Shown: positions 14,644-23,004 of the stretch, piece after piece | Position numbering within the stretch: the first letter of the stretch is position 1 | How the letters are laid out: every line of letters starts with the position of its first letter | DNA from: CAYONP01 sp964405335 | GTDB lineage: Bacteria; Armatimonadota; UBA10988 | Direction: 5' to 3' | DNA: 64,000 nucleotides | Assembly (NCBI GenBank): GCA_964405335.1 | Contig: CAYONP010000009.1 | Coordinates: forward strand, 1 to 64,000 | The notes under the pieces: model-generated | The model's database searches: none | What the model saw: the letters and a program-made list of their open reading frames with translations, nothing else | Told to the model about the DNA's origin: nothing | Translations under genes and position numbers: made by a program

Positions 14644-15990
14644 ATGCCCGCCGCGCTCGATATCGGCCTGTCCGGACTGCGCGCCGCGCAGGCCTCACTC
14701 GATGTCGCCGCGCACAACATCGCCAACGCCGGCGTCGAGGGCTACACGCGGCAGCGAGCCAAGCTGGTCGCCCGCGAGGCCCACGCCCGCTACGGCGCGC
14801 CGGCGCTGCTCGACGGCGGCGTGGTGGTCGAGGGCATCGAGCGGATCAGCGACCGCTGGATCGCCCGCCACCTGCGCACCCAGCTCAGCGATCAGGCTTA
14901 CCAGCACCAACTGCTCGGCCGCCTCGGCTCGCTCGAAGCCGCGCTCAACGACACCGACGACGCCGGCATCGGCGCGGCGTTCAACACCTTCTTCGCCTCG
15001 CTGAGCGACCTCAGCGACAACCCCGAGAACTACGGCGTGCGGGTGACCGTGCTGTCGAGTGCCAAGATCCTGGCCAGCCGCATCCAGTCGGCCAACTCGC
15101 GCATCGAGGTGCTCCAAATCGAGAACCGCAAGGAACTCGAAGCCGCGGTCGATGGGCTCAACCGCGACCTGGGAAAGATCGGCGACCTCAACCAGCGGAT
15201 CTCGTTCGGCATGGCCGCCGGCGACAACGTCAGCGACCTGCAGGACGAGCGCGACCGACTGCTCTCCAGCGTGGCCGAGCGGGTCGGCGGGCAGATCACC
15301 CTCACCGGCGACGAGAAGTTGGCCAGTATCACCGTCGGCGGGACGACCTTGCTGCTCGGCCGCGACCCGGTCGAGCTGGGGGTCAACGCCGGCGGGGTGT
15401 TTGTTCAGTCGACCGGCTCGCCGGTCAACATCCAGGCCGGCAGCGTCGCCGCGATGCTCGAGCTACGCGACACCATCCTGCCGCAGTACTCCGCCGACCT
15501 CGACACGCTAGCGGCGGCGGTGATCACCGATTTCAACGCCGTCCACGCCGCCGGCTTCGGCACCAACGGGGCGACCGGCCTGGACCTCTTCGGCGGCAGC
15601 GACGCGGGCGATATCGCCGTTTCGCTGACCAATCCGGCCGACCTGGCCGCCTCGGCCACCGGCGCGCCGGGCGACCATGACAACGCCCGCGCCCTGCTCG
15701 GCCTGCGTGACAATCCGACGCTCGGCACGGGCGGCACACTGACCTTCGAGGAGTGGTACCAGGAGATCGTCGGCGGGCTGGCCGGCGAGGTCTCGGCCGC
15801 GCGCTCGCTGGCCAACGGGCTCGATATCCTGGTCGACAACCTGAAGAACAACCGCGAGGCGGTGCACGGCGTTTCGCTGGACGAGGAGATGACCGACCTG
15901 ATCCGCTTCCAGCAGGCCTACAGCGCCGCGGCGCGGGTGATCCAGGTGGTCGATGAGTTGATGCAGTCGGTGCTCGCCATCGGGCGGTAG
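14644..15990 (+). CDS. flgK: Flagellar hook-associated protein 1, FlgK
   Basis: 448 residues. The N-terminus (LDIGLSGLRAAQASLDVAAH, then NIANAGVEGYTRQ) and C-terminus (SLDEEMTDLIRFQQAYSAAA, then RVIQVVDELMQSVL) are the conserved helical ends. A glycine- and aspartate-rich central domain lies between. FlgK forms the first hook-filament junction layer. AGGTGAG precedes the ATG. flgL follows after 9 bp. Confidence 0.97.
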   Translation: MPAALDIGLSGLRAAQASLDVAAHNIANAGVEGYTRQRAKLVAREAHARYGAPALLDGGVVVEGIERISDRWIARHLRTQLSDQAYQHQLLGRLGSLEAALNDTDDAGIGAAFNTFFASLSDLSDNPENYGVRVTVLSSAKILASRIQSANSRIEVLQIENRKELEAAVDGLNRDLGKIGDLNQRISFGMAAGDNVSDLQDERDRLLSSVAERVGGQITLTGDEKLASITVGGTTLLLGRDPVELGVNAGGVFVQSTGSPVNIQAGSVAAMLELRDTILPQYSADLDTLAAAVITDFNAVHAAGFGTNGATGLDLFGGSDAGDIAVSLTNPADLAASATGAPGDHDNARALLGLRDNPTLGTGGTLTFEEWYQEIVGGLAGEVSAARSLANGLDILVDNLKNNREAVHGVSLDEEMTDLIRFQQAYSAAARVIQVVDELMQSVLAIGR

Positions 15991-15999
15991 GAGCCGGAT

Positions 16000-16896
16000 G
16001 TGCGGATCAACAACAACATGATGTTCCGCTCCTCGCTGGCGGATCTCAACCGCATCGCCGAGGAGACCGCGACGCTGCTGCGCCAGTCCGGCACCGGCCG
16101 GCGGCTGCACCGCGCCTCGGACGATCCTGAGGCGGCGCTGCGCGCGATGCGGCTGCGGACCGACATCGCCGAGCAGGAGTCGCTGCGCCAGAGCATCGAC
16201 CTCGGCCTGAGCGACCTGACCGCCACCGAGCTGGCTCTCGACGACGCCACCAGCGTGCTGCAGCGCGCCCGCGAGCTGGGCATCCAGAGCGCCACCGGCA
16301 CGCTCTCGAACCAGGACCGGCAGGCCATCGGCGCCGAGCTCGACCAGCTCCTGCTCAATCTGGTCAGCATCGGCAATCGCAAGGTGCAGGACCGCTACCT
16401 GTTCGGCGGCACGCTGACCACCACGCAGCCGTTCACCACCACGGGCGACCCGCCGACGGCGGTGACTTACAACGGTAACGACGGCACGCGGAACATCCAC
16501 CCGGCGGCCGGCGTGCAGTTCGCGGTCAACATCCCCGGCGACGAGGCCTTTCAAACCGGCACCGACGTGTTTGACGCGATGATTCAGCTCCGCGACGCGG
16601 TGCTCTCCGGCGACACCGCGGCGCTGGCCGGCGCCGTCGGCCAGTCGGTCGATGACGCACTGAGCAAGGTGGTCAACACGCGCACCGCCGTCGGCGCGAT
16701 CCAGGCCGGGCTCGAGCAGGCCGCGGCCTCGCTCGACAGCATCAAGCTCCAGTCGCAGTCCGACCTGAGCGAAGCCGAGGATGCCGACCTGATCGACGTG
16801 CTGACCCAGCTCCAGAACCTCGAGACCCGCCGTACCGCGATGCTGCAGACCACGGCACGGGTCATTCAGCCGACGCTGATGGACTACCTCGCCTAG
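16000..16896 (+). CDS. flgL: Flagellar hook-associated protein 3, FlgL
   Basis: 298 residues, flagellin-like. It starts at GTG (MRINNNMMFRSSLADLN) after GGAG. The N-terminal helix includes GTGRRLHRASDDPEAALRA, a variant of the flagellin/FlgL S-x-D-D-P motif. The C-terminal helix ends MLQTTARVIQPTLMDYLA. FlgL makes the second junction layer. No flagellin gene follows; the next gene is unknown. Confidence 0.96.
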   Translation: MRINNNMMFRSSLADLNRIAEETATLLRQSGTGRRLHRASDDPEAALRAMRLRTDIAEQESLRQSIDLGLSDLTATELALDDATSVLQRARELGIQSATGTLSNQDRQAIGAELDQLLLNLVSIGNRKVQDRYLFGGTLTTTQPFTTTGDPPTAVTYNGNDGTRNIHPAAGVQFAVNIPGDEAFQTGTDVFDAMIQLRDAVLSGDTAALAGAVGQSVDDALSKVVNTRTAVGAIQAGLEQAAASLDSIKLQSQSDLSEAEDADLIDVLTQLQNLETRRTAMLQTTARVIQPTLMDYLA

Positions 16897-16898
16897 CC

Positions 16899-18038
16899 AT
16901 GGGATGGGAGCCGTTGAAGCCATCGCCCTCCCCGCGCGAGCTGGCCGACCTGATCACCACCGAGCTGGGCCGCTGTCGCGAGCTGTTGCTCCGCGACGCG
17001 GCCGGCCGCCGGCAGCGCCTGTTCGGCCACCTGGTCGGCGCCGGGCGCGCCGTGCTCGAGACCACCGCCGCGCACGGCGAGCCGGTCACCCTGACCGCCG
17101 CCTGGCTGGTGGTCCACGCCGTGGTCACCCACAACTCCGGCCGGGCCGACCTGGCCGCGCCGCTGGGCCGCCGGCTGCGCGAGCTGGTGCCCCTGCCCGA
17201 CGAGCTGGCCGACTATCACCGCGATGAGGTGACCCGGACCTTTGCCGCCTGCCAGCTCGGCCGGGCCGCGATGATCCTGCCCTCGCCGCTGGCCGCCGCC
17301 GACGGCACCTGGCTCAAGCTCCTGGCCGACCAGCTCAACAGCGCCCTGTGCGACCTGCCGCCAGACCTCTGGCGCGACCTGGCGCTGTCCGCCCTCCGCC
17401 CGCCCCGGCCGCACGGCGGGCTGCTCCTCGTCATCCCGCCCGACGGCGGCGAGCCGTGGGACCTGATGGCCGCCACGCCACCCGGCGCCGGCGTGATCGA
17501 CGCCCGCGCCGAGCGACTCACCGAGGCCGAGCTGCTGGCCGAGGTCCACCGCCTGGCGCCTGAACAGGTGGCGATCGACCTGCGCCGCGGCGGCGACAGC
17601 CTGGCCGACGCCATTGCCGCCCTCGTGCCGTCGGCACGGCTGATTGCCCTCGGCCGCGAGACAGCAGAGCCGCCGTTTGCCGCGGCGCTCGCCGGCCCGC
17701 CGTTCGGCGCCCTGGCCGGCTTGGCCCAACGCAGCGGCGCCGTCCCGCCACTGCCCTACCCCGCCCTGGGCGACCTGCGCTCCTGGCCCTTGTCCTGCTA
17801 TGACGGCGAGGTGATCGTCCCCGTCCGCGGGCGCGGCGGAGCGCAGCTCGCCTGTGACCTGCAAGCCGCCCACGCCGCGGCGCCGCCGGCCCGGCTGCGT
17901 CTGGCCGCCGGCGCAAGCGATGAGCAGTTGGACGAGCTGGCCGCCGCGATGCCGCTCCCGGCGCCGGTGCAATGGTCGACCGTCGACCCGCCGTCGGGCG
18001 ACCGGGCCGCGCTGCGCCGCGCGGGGTGGAGCGCCTGA
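16899..18038 (+). CDS. Unknown protein closing the flgM-flgL operon
   Basis: 379 residues, very rich in alanine, leucine and arginine, with no signal peptide or clear membrane span. The first 140 residues look helical, with regularly spaced leucines. The rest alternates short strands and helices (GGLLLVIPPD, VIVPVRGRGG, LACDLQAAHAAAP). It starts 2 bp after flgL. In many bacteria fliW-csrA occupy this slot, but no similarity to either is visible. Codon use matches the neighbours. A terminator-like hairpin follows, so it is the last gene of the unit. I do not recognise the family. Confidence 0.7.
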   Translation: MGWEPLKPSPSPRELADLITTELGRCRELLLRDAAGRRQRLFGHLVGAGRAVLETTAAHGEPVTLTAAWLVVHAVVTHNSGRADLAAPLGRRLRELVPLPDELADYHRDEVTRTFAACQLGRAAMILPSPLAAADGTWLKLLADQLNSALCDLPPDLWRDLALSALRPPRPHGGLLLVIPPDGGEPWDLMAATPPGAGVIDARAERLTEAELLAEVHRLAPEQVAIDLRRGGDSLADAIAALVPSARLIALGRETAEPPFAAALAGPPFGALAGLAQRSGAVPPLPYPALGDLRSWPLSCYDGEVIVPVRGRGGAQLACDLQAAHAAAPPARLRLAAGASDEQLDELAAAMPLPAPVQWSTVDPPSGDRAALRRAGWSA

Positions 18039-18050
18039 CCCTCCCGCGCC

Positions 18051-18071
18051 GGCCGGCTCGGCGAGCCGGCC
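18051..18071. terminator. Hairpin between the flagellar operon and purB
   Basis: GGCCGGCTC and GAGCCGGCC form a 9-bp stem with a 3-base loop in the 69-bp gap between two convergent genes. There is no T-run on either side. It could end transcription from both directions, with Rho if needed. Confidence 0.5.
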
Positions 18072-18107
18072 CTACCCGGCGCGATCGACGTCTCTCCGGC
18101 GCGCGTC

Positions 18108-19403
18108 CTACAGGCCGAATCTGGCGTAGACCTCGTCGAGGTGCAGCAAGTGCCGCGATGGGTCGAAGCAGGCGTCGAGCTGCTCGGGTGTCAGCGTGGC
18201 CGAGACCGTCGGGTCGGCTTCCAGCAACGCACGATACGGCCGCCGCTCGTTCCAGGCCTGCAGCGCGTACTTCTGGGCCAGGTCGTAGGCCTGCTCATAG
18301 CCCAGCCCCGCCTCGGTCAGGGCCAGCCGAACCTGTTGCGAGTGGATCACGCCCTGGGTCAGGTCGAGGTTCCGCTGCATCGCCTCGGTGTTGACCACCA
18401 TGCCGGCGACGATGCCCCGGAAGCGGTGGAGCATCCAGTCGACCAGCAGGAACGCATCGGGCAGAATGACCCGCTCGACACTCGAGTTGGCCAGGTCGCG
18501 TTCGTGCCAGGTGAGGATGTTCTCGAACGCTGGGACGAGCATGCCACGGACCACGCGGGCCAGGCCGCTGACCGTCTCACAGCGCCACGGATTGCGTTTG
18601 TGGGGCATCGCCGAGGAGCCCTTCTGCCCTGCCCGGAACGGCTCGGAGAGCTCGAAGATCTCGGTCCGGGCCAGGTTGCGCACCTCGGTCGCCATGCGCT
18701 CGAGCTGACCGGCAATCAGGGCCAGAAGCGAAACCACCTCGGCCTGCCGGTCACGGCTGACAATCTGAGTGGCGATGCGGGCCGGCTGAAGGCCGAGCCG
18801 CGCGCAGACGAGCTGCTCGACCCGTGGATCGACATTGGCATAGGTCCCCACGGCGCCGGAGATTTTGCCCACCGCCACCCGCGGCACGGCCTGGTCGATC
18901 CGCTCCAGGCTTCGGTCGAGGTCGTCGATCCAGACACACAGCTTCAGCGCCAGGGTGATCGGCTCGGCGTGGATCCCGTGCGTGCGGCCCATCATCACGG
19001 TCGACTTGTGCTCGCCAGCCCGCGCGCGGATGGCCTCGCGAAGCTCGACGGTGCCCTCGCGAATCAGCTTCAGCGCGTCGCGCAGCCTCATGCCCAGAGC
19101 CGTGTCTTCGATGTCGTAGCTGGTCACCCCGAAGTGCACGTGCCGGCCCTCGTCACCAAGCTGCTCGGTGACCGACTGAACGAAGGCGATCAAGTCGTGG
19201 TCGACCGTCGCCTCAATCTCGCGGATCCGGTCGGGGTCGATCCTGATCGACTGCGCCTCAATCCGCGCCACCTCGTCGGCCGGCAGGACCCCCATCTCGG
19301 CCCAGGCGGCGGCCACTGCCAGCTCGACCTCGAGCCAGGCGGTGAACTTGGCATGCTCGTCCCACAGCGCTGTCATCTCGGGCCGGCAATAGCGTTCGAT
19401 CAT
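18108..19403 (-). CDS. purB: Adenylosuccinate lyase PurB
   Basis: 431 residues. The fumarase/aspartase superfamily signature GSSAMPHKRNP is present, as are TSYDIEDTALGMRLRDAL and GRTHGIHAEP. The enzyme cleaves SAICAR and adenylosuccinate in purine synthesis. I start it at the ATG at 19403 (MIERYCRPEMTALWDEH), which overlaps the purE stop by 4 bp. The frame remains open upstream inside purE, but that part is unrelated sequence. Confidence 0.97.
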   Translation of the reverse strand: MIERYCRPEMTALWDEHAKFTAWLEVELAVAAAWAEMGVLPADEVARIEAQSIRIDPDRIREIEATVDHDLIAFVQSVTEQLGDEGRHVHFGVTSYDIEDTALGMRLRDALKLIREGTVELREAIRARAGEHKSTVMMGRTHGIHAEPITLALKLCVWIDDLDRSLERIDQAVPRVAVGKISGAVGTYANVDPRVEQLVCARLGLQPARIATQIVSRDRQAEVVSLLALIAGQLERMATEVRNLARTEIFELSEPFRAGQKGSSAMPHKRNPWRCETVSGLARVVRGMLVPAFENILTWHERDLANSSVERVILPDAFLLVDWMLHRFRGIVAGMVVNTEAMQRNLDLTQGVIHSQQVRLALTEAGLGYEQAYDLAQKYALQAWNERRPYRALLEADPTVSATLTPEQLDACFDPSRHLLHLDEVYARFGL

Positions 19404-19918
19404 CCTCCACCCTCCCGCAGCCGCGCCGCCGCCTCGGCCACGCGCCGGTCCTTGTCGGCGTTCTGCGCGCGCAGTTCGACTTTGTGGGCGGCCAGCCGCT
19501 CGGCCAGGTCGGCATCGGCCAGGGCCAGCATCTGCGCGGCCAGTAGGCCGGCGTTCTGCCCCGCATCGATGCCAACGGTGGCCACCGGCACGCCGGGCGG
19601 CATCTGCACAATCGAATAGAGCGAGTCGGCCCCGGCCAGCGCCCAACCGGTGCACGGCACGCCGATCACCGGCCGCGCGGTGAGCGACGCGACCACGCCG
19701 GGCAGGTGCGCCGCCCCGCCGGCGCCGCAGACAAACAGCCGCACGCCGCGCGCCTCGGCGTCGGCGACGTAGGCGTGCAGCCCGCCCGGGTCGCGGTGGG
19801 CCGAGATGCAGCGCATCTCCCACTCGACCCCAAGCGCCCCAAGCGCGCGCGCGGCCTTTTCCATCACACCAAGGTCGCTATCGCTACCCATGAGAATGGC
19901 GACGAGGGGTTCGGGCAT
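19400..19918 (-). CDS. purE: N5-carboxyaminoimidazole ribonucleotide mutase PurE
   Basis: 172 residues. The conserved substrate-binding loops are visible: MGSDSD, SAHRDP (usually SAHRTP), GAGGAAHLPGVVA and GIDAGQNAGLLAAQMLA. PurE acts just before SAICAR synthesis in purine biosynthesis. A charged C-terminal tail of about 20 residues is longer than average. Pairing with purB by a 4-bp overlap shows translational coupling. No purK, purC or purD lies here. Confidence 0.95.
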   Translation of the reverse strand: MPEPLVAILMGSDSDLGVMEKAARALGALGVEWEMRCISAHRDPGGLHAYVADAEARGVRLFVCGAGGAAHLPGVVASLTARPVIGVPCTGWALAGADSLYSIVQMPPGVPVATVGIDAGQNAGLLAAQMLALADADLAERLAAHKVELRAQNADKDRRVAEAAARLREGGG

Positions 19919-19984
19919 GGCGGTGATCCTGACCAGCAGAGGATAGCCGACGATGGGCTTGGGGGGAAGCGGGCGGCGGCAAAC

Positions 19985-20021
19985 ACCACCGCCCCCGGCC
20001 CGTTGGACCGGGGGCGGTGGT
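19985..20021 (-). terminator. Strong terminator hairpin after the first lipoprotein gene
   Basis: ACCACCGCCCCCGG and its exact complement form a 14-bp stem around a 9-base loop, 25 bp beyond the stop at 20047. On the minus strand it is followed by GTTTG, a short T-run. It separates the lipoprotein gene from purE-purB. Confidence 0.7.
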
Positions 20022-20046
20022 CCTGCGCCTCGCGACGAACATGGCG

Positions 20047-21360
20047 TTACGAGCCCGGCGTGAGGATGACCAGCTCGCTGGTGCCGTCGCCCGCGTATCC
20101 GGTGGCGACGATCCAGCCGGCCGAGTTGATGGAGCTAAGCCCGAGCGACGCCCACGCATCGCCGCCGCTCAAGACGTCCTCAACGAACGTGATGCTGACG
20201 CTCTGAGGATCGCCCCAGTCCGTCGCCTCGGCGACGAAGTTGCCGTCCCACGCGCTCGTTCCGACGCCATACTTTCCGAGCATCTTGCCGTCGCTGCTCA
20301 CCGACCAGACCAGCGACTGGCCGAGGGCGACGCCACGAGCGGCCTCGATCACGGCGTGAAGGTCCAGCGGCGTCTCGTCGTCGAGCCGATTGTCGCCGTC
20401 GCTGTCGCTCCACACCGCCGCGCGCGGTGGCACGAGGTAACCGTAGATCCGATAGACCTGACCGCCCGCGACCAGCGCGCCGCCACCAAGGACGTCGGTC
20501 AGGCCAGCCAACCGGACCTCGGTGCGGTCGCCGACTCCGGGGATGGTCTGAACCACTCCGGTGCCGGTGTTCGGCGTGTTCGGTACGAAGAGCGACGAAC
20601 GATAGCACTGCATACCGTAGTCGTTGACCGGAACCACGTACGCACGAAACGCCTCGATCCCGGTGACCGACGCGGTGCTTCCGAGCCACAGCGCGGAGGA
20701 TGCTCCAATGACCCCCGAGACCGTGCCGCTGGCGTTGATCCCCATGGCGGTGGAGTTGGTGGGCGACAGGTCGACGCGGGAGCCCGACAACGGCCAGACC
20801 GTCGCGCGCTGCGTCGAGCTTGCGTGCGGCGCCGGGATCGTCGCCCACCCGACTGTCGTGCCGTCGGGTCGAACGGCCGTGGCGACTGATCTGAAGGCCT
20901 GCTTCGGGACAGACAGGGCGACGAGCGTGCCAGGCCGGCCATCGATATCGTTGCCGCCCGTGTCGACGCGATCGAACGGCTCCCAGCGGCACGGCCGGCT
21001 ATCGCTCGTGGAGGTCTCGAGATAGGCTGCGGCAAGGTAGCCGCCCGGCGCGCCACTCGCCGGATCGCTCAAGCAGTTCTGAGCTTCGCCGTGGTAGCCG
21101 CTGCCGTATGTCCGGTACCCGAGGTTGCCCAGGCCGGTCGCGGTGTAGCCCGAGCCGCTGGGCGGGATCCAGGCAACGGGCGTTCCACCACCGCCCCCGC
21201 CGCCGCCGCCGCCGCCGCCCGGCTTGGCGCGGTCGGCCGCCGCCGAGAGGTCGTCATCGACCAACTGGCCGCCGCCCCCGCCCCCGCAGCCGGCGACAAC
21301 GAAGCAGAACGTCAGCACCAGGCCCGTCAGAGCGAGCCGGTTCAGGTCGTGTCGTCGCAT
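20047..21360 (-). CDS. Secreted lipoprotein with HAF-like beta repeats (copy A)
   Basis: About 437 residues. The signal peptide ends in a lipobox (VVAGC), followed by two poly-glycine tracts that probably act as a flexible tether. The body contains several repeats of the HAF type: conserved N-x-x-G-x-x-x-G plus A-x-x-W (MGINASGTVSGVIGASSALW, SINSAGWIVATGY), suggesting a beta-propeller. The ATG at 21360 has AAGGAG upstream. The gene is a paralogue of 21638-22861: the first 25 residues and the 100-bp leader are nearly identical, while the bodies have diverged. Ligand and function are unknown. Surface exposure is inferred from the lipobox. Confidence 0.8.
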   Translation of the reverse strand: MRRHDLNRLALTGLVLTFCFVVAGCGGGGGGQLVDDDLSAAADRAKPGGGGGGGGGGGGTPVAWIPPSGSGYTATGLGNLGYRTYGSGYHGEAQNCLSDPASGAPGGYLAAAYLETSTSDSRPCRWEPFDRVDTGGNDIDGRPGTLVALSVPKQAFRSVATAVRPDGTTVGWATIPAPHASSTQRATVWPLSGSRVDLSPTNSTAMGINASGTVSGVIGASSALWLGSTASVTGIEAFRAYVVPVNDYGMQCYRSSLFVPNTPNTGTGVVQTIPGVGDRTEVRLAGLTDVLGGGALVAGGQVYRIYGYLVPPRAAVWSDSDGDNRLDDETPLDLHAVIEAARGVALGQSLVWSVSSDGKMLGKYGVGTSAWDGNFVAEATDWGDPQSVSITFVEDVLSGGDAWASLGLSSINSAGWIVATGYAGDGTSELVILTPGS

Positions 21361-21462
21361 CGTCTTCTCCTTCGCCCACCGCGGCCACGTGGCCGCCGGC
21401 GCTAAATCGGATATGTAGCTCCGAACTCTGTGCGAAGTCTTTGCCGACGGTGCGAGGCAACG
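21361..21462 (-). promoter_or_regulatory. Duplicated leader region, copy A
   Basis: About 102 bp upstream of the lipoprotein ATG match the region before the paralogue (22862-22963) with about seven differences. It includes a GC-rich hairpin (GCGGCCACGTGGCCGC) near the ribosome-binding site. A possible promoter is CAGAGTTC-N11-TCCGATTT (21430-21404), which matches the sigma-28 consensus at 10 of 16 positions; that assignment is weak. Confidence 0.4.
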
Positions 21463-21577
21463 GCGGCATCGCCATGAGTCAGATGGCGCTTGTGGAAGCT
21501 CCGCATCAGCCTCGGCGTCGCCTCGTCCGAGACCTTCCACAGGCTCATCAACAGGCTCCTCACCCTCCCCCGGAGGC

Positions 21578-21610
21578 GCCCGCGACGGGTCGCTCCAACC
21601 CGTCGCGGGC
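21578..21610 (-). terminator. Terminator-like hairpin after lipoprotein copy B
   Basis: GCCCGCGACGGGT and ACCCGTCGCGGGC form a 13-bp perfect stem with a 7-base loop, 28 bp beyond the stop codon at 21638. There is no T-run. It lies between the two paralogous lipoprotein genes, so each seems to be transcribed on its own. Confidence 0.6.
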
Positions 21611-21637
21611 ACTGAGCGCCCCTGTCATGGGTGCTGG

Positions 21638-22861
21638 CTAGGCGCTCGGCTTCAGCAGGATGCTGACCTCCTGGCCGTCCTGGAGCGCCCAACACAGAAT
21701 GGACCCATTGGCGTTGACCGCCACGGCGCGGGTCAGCGTGTAACTCGGGTCGTTGACCAGGTCTTGTAGCCGGCGCAGGCCGCTCGCCGCGTCCCACACG
21801 AAGGGGTCTCCCCACGGCGTGTTGTCCTCTACGAGGGAGCCGAGCGGCTTGGTGTCACCGACCACCACGTCCGTGCCCGCCACGACCGCGTAGCCGGTGG
21901 CGTCGCTGTGCCCTGCCCACGGGGTGGCGCCCTGATCCTCGTGCAGCGACTGGGTGGTCCAGACCAGGGTCGTCGGACCGTCCGCCCGCCACAGAGTGGC
22001 CCGGCCCGTGCCGCTGCCGGCGTCGATCAGCATTCCGGCCACGTCGCCCTGGTTGTTGATGGTGTGCCCGCCCTCGATGGTACCGTCGAGGACGGTCAGC
22101 TCGTGCCGCGTGTAGTCGGCGCCGGTGTAGGTCCGCGACGTCGTGCCGCTGTAGGTGGCGGCGAAGGTGCCCCAGCGCGAGCCGTTGCCCGCCAGGATCA
22201 GCCCGTTGGCCAGGTCCATGGGCCACAGGTTGTGGTCCCAGGACAGGTACTGGCCGTTGGCAAGGCGGACCCAGGAGCCATAGCGGGTGGTCTTGCCCGA
22301 CTTGGCGTAGGCGCCGTCCCCGCTCATGTCGCCGTTGTCGTTGACGTGATAGAAGAAGTGGGTCCCGTTGAGGAGCTTCTCATCCCTCACGGGCTCCGCC
22401 ACGAAGCCACGATCGCCTGCAGGCCAGAACACCGCCCGGTCCTGCCAGCCCGTCTTGGTCTTGGCCCACCCAAAGCCGGCCAGGTCACCCCGGCTGTTGA
22501 CCGAGTGGGCGTAGGAGTCGCGCTGGATCCCGCTCACCGTACCCAGCGTCCGGGCGACACCGTTGGCGTCCCAGGCCACAGCCTGGGGCGTGTCGGTGGC
22601 ATCGGACGACCACCCACACGGGAGATCGTCCCCGTTGCTCACCGCCAGGTCCATGCCTGCGTGGCGCGCTCCAGCCACCAGCGGCTGCAGCGGCACGACT
22701 TGATAGGCGCTCGCCGCCGCCCGGCTTGCCGCCGGGCCCAGCCCCAGCAGGTCGCCACCGGCAGCCAACGTGCCGCCCCCGCCCCCGCAGCCCGCGACAA
22801 CGAGGCAGAACGTCAGCACCAGGCCCGTCAGGGCGAGCCTGCTGAGATCGAGTCGTCGCAT
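21638..22861 (-). CDS. Secreted lipoprotein with HAF-like beta repeats (copy B)
   Basis: About 407 residues with a lipobox (VVAGC) and a poly-glycine tether. Several N-x-x-G-D-x-x-G motifs are visible (VNSRGDLAGFGWA, VNDNGDMSGDGAY, INNQGDVAGMLID), each followed by a strand containing W or F. This is the HAF extracellular repeat pattern and probably folds as a propeller. The ATG at 22861 follows GGGAG. It is a paralogue of copy A with an almost identical leader and signal peptide but divergent body, suggesting duplication followed by diversification of the exposed part. Confidence 0.8.
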   Translation of the reverse strand: MRRLDLSRLALTGLVLTFCLVVAGCGGGGGTLAAGGDLLGLGPAASRAAASAYQVVPLQPLVAGARHAGMDLAVSNGDDLPCGWSSDATDTPQAVAWDANGVARTLGTVSGIQRDSYAHSVNSRGDLAGFGWAKTKTGWQDRAVFWPAGDRGFVAEPVRDEKLLNGTHFFYHVNDNGDMSGDGAYAKSGKTTRYGSWVRLANGQYLSWDHNLWPMDLANGLILAGNGSRWGTFAATYSGTTSRTYTGADYTRHELTVLDGTIEGGHTINNQGDVAGMLIDAGSGTGRATLWRADGPTTLVWTTQSLHEDQGATPWAGHSDATGYAVVAGTDVVVGDTKPLGSLVEDNTPWGDPFVWDAASGLRRLQDLVNDPSYTLTRAVAVNANGSILCWALQDGQEVSILLKPSA

Positions 22862-22963
22862 CGTCTTCTCCCTCGCCCGCCGCGGCCGCGCGGCCGCCGG
22901 CGCTAAATCGGATATATAGGTCCGAACTCTGTGCGAAGTCTTTGCCGACGGTGCGAGGCGACG
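22862..22963 (-). promoter_or_regulatory. Duplicated leader region, copy B
   Basis: This is the counterpart of 21361-21462. The candidate promoter CAGAGTTC-N11-TCCGATTT lies at 22931-22905, and a TATATA overlaps its spacer (TACATA in copy A). Conservation could reflect shared regulation or simply recent duplication. Confidence 0.4.
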
Positions 22964-23004
22964 GTCGAACCGAACCGGATCGGCCGACCAGGTTGGAGTT
23001 AGGA

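Noticed and set aside
21361..21462. c-di-GMP riboswitch in the lipoprotein leader
   Set aside because: The leader is conserved between the two genes, but the core elements of the GEMM motif could not be matched, and duplication alone explains the similarity.
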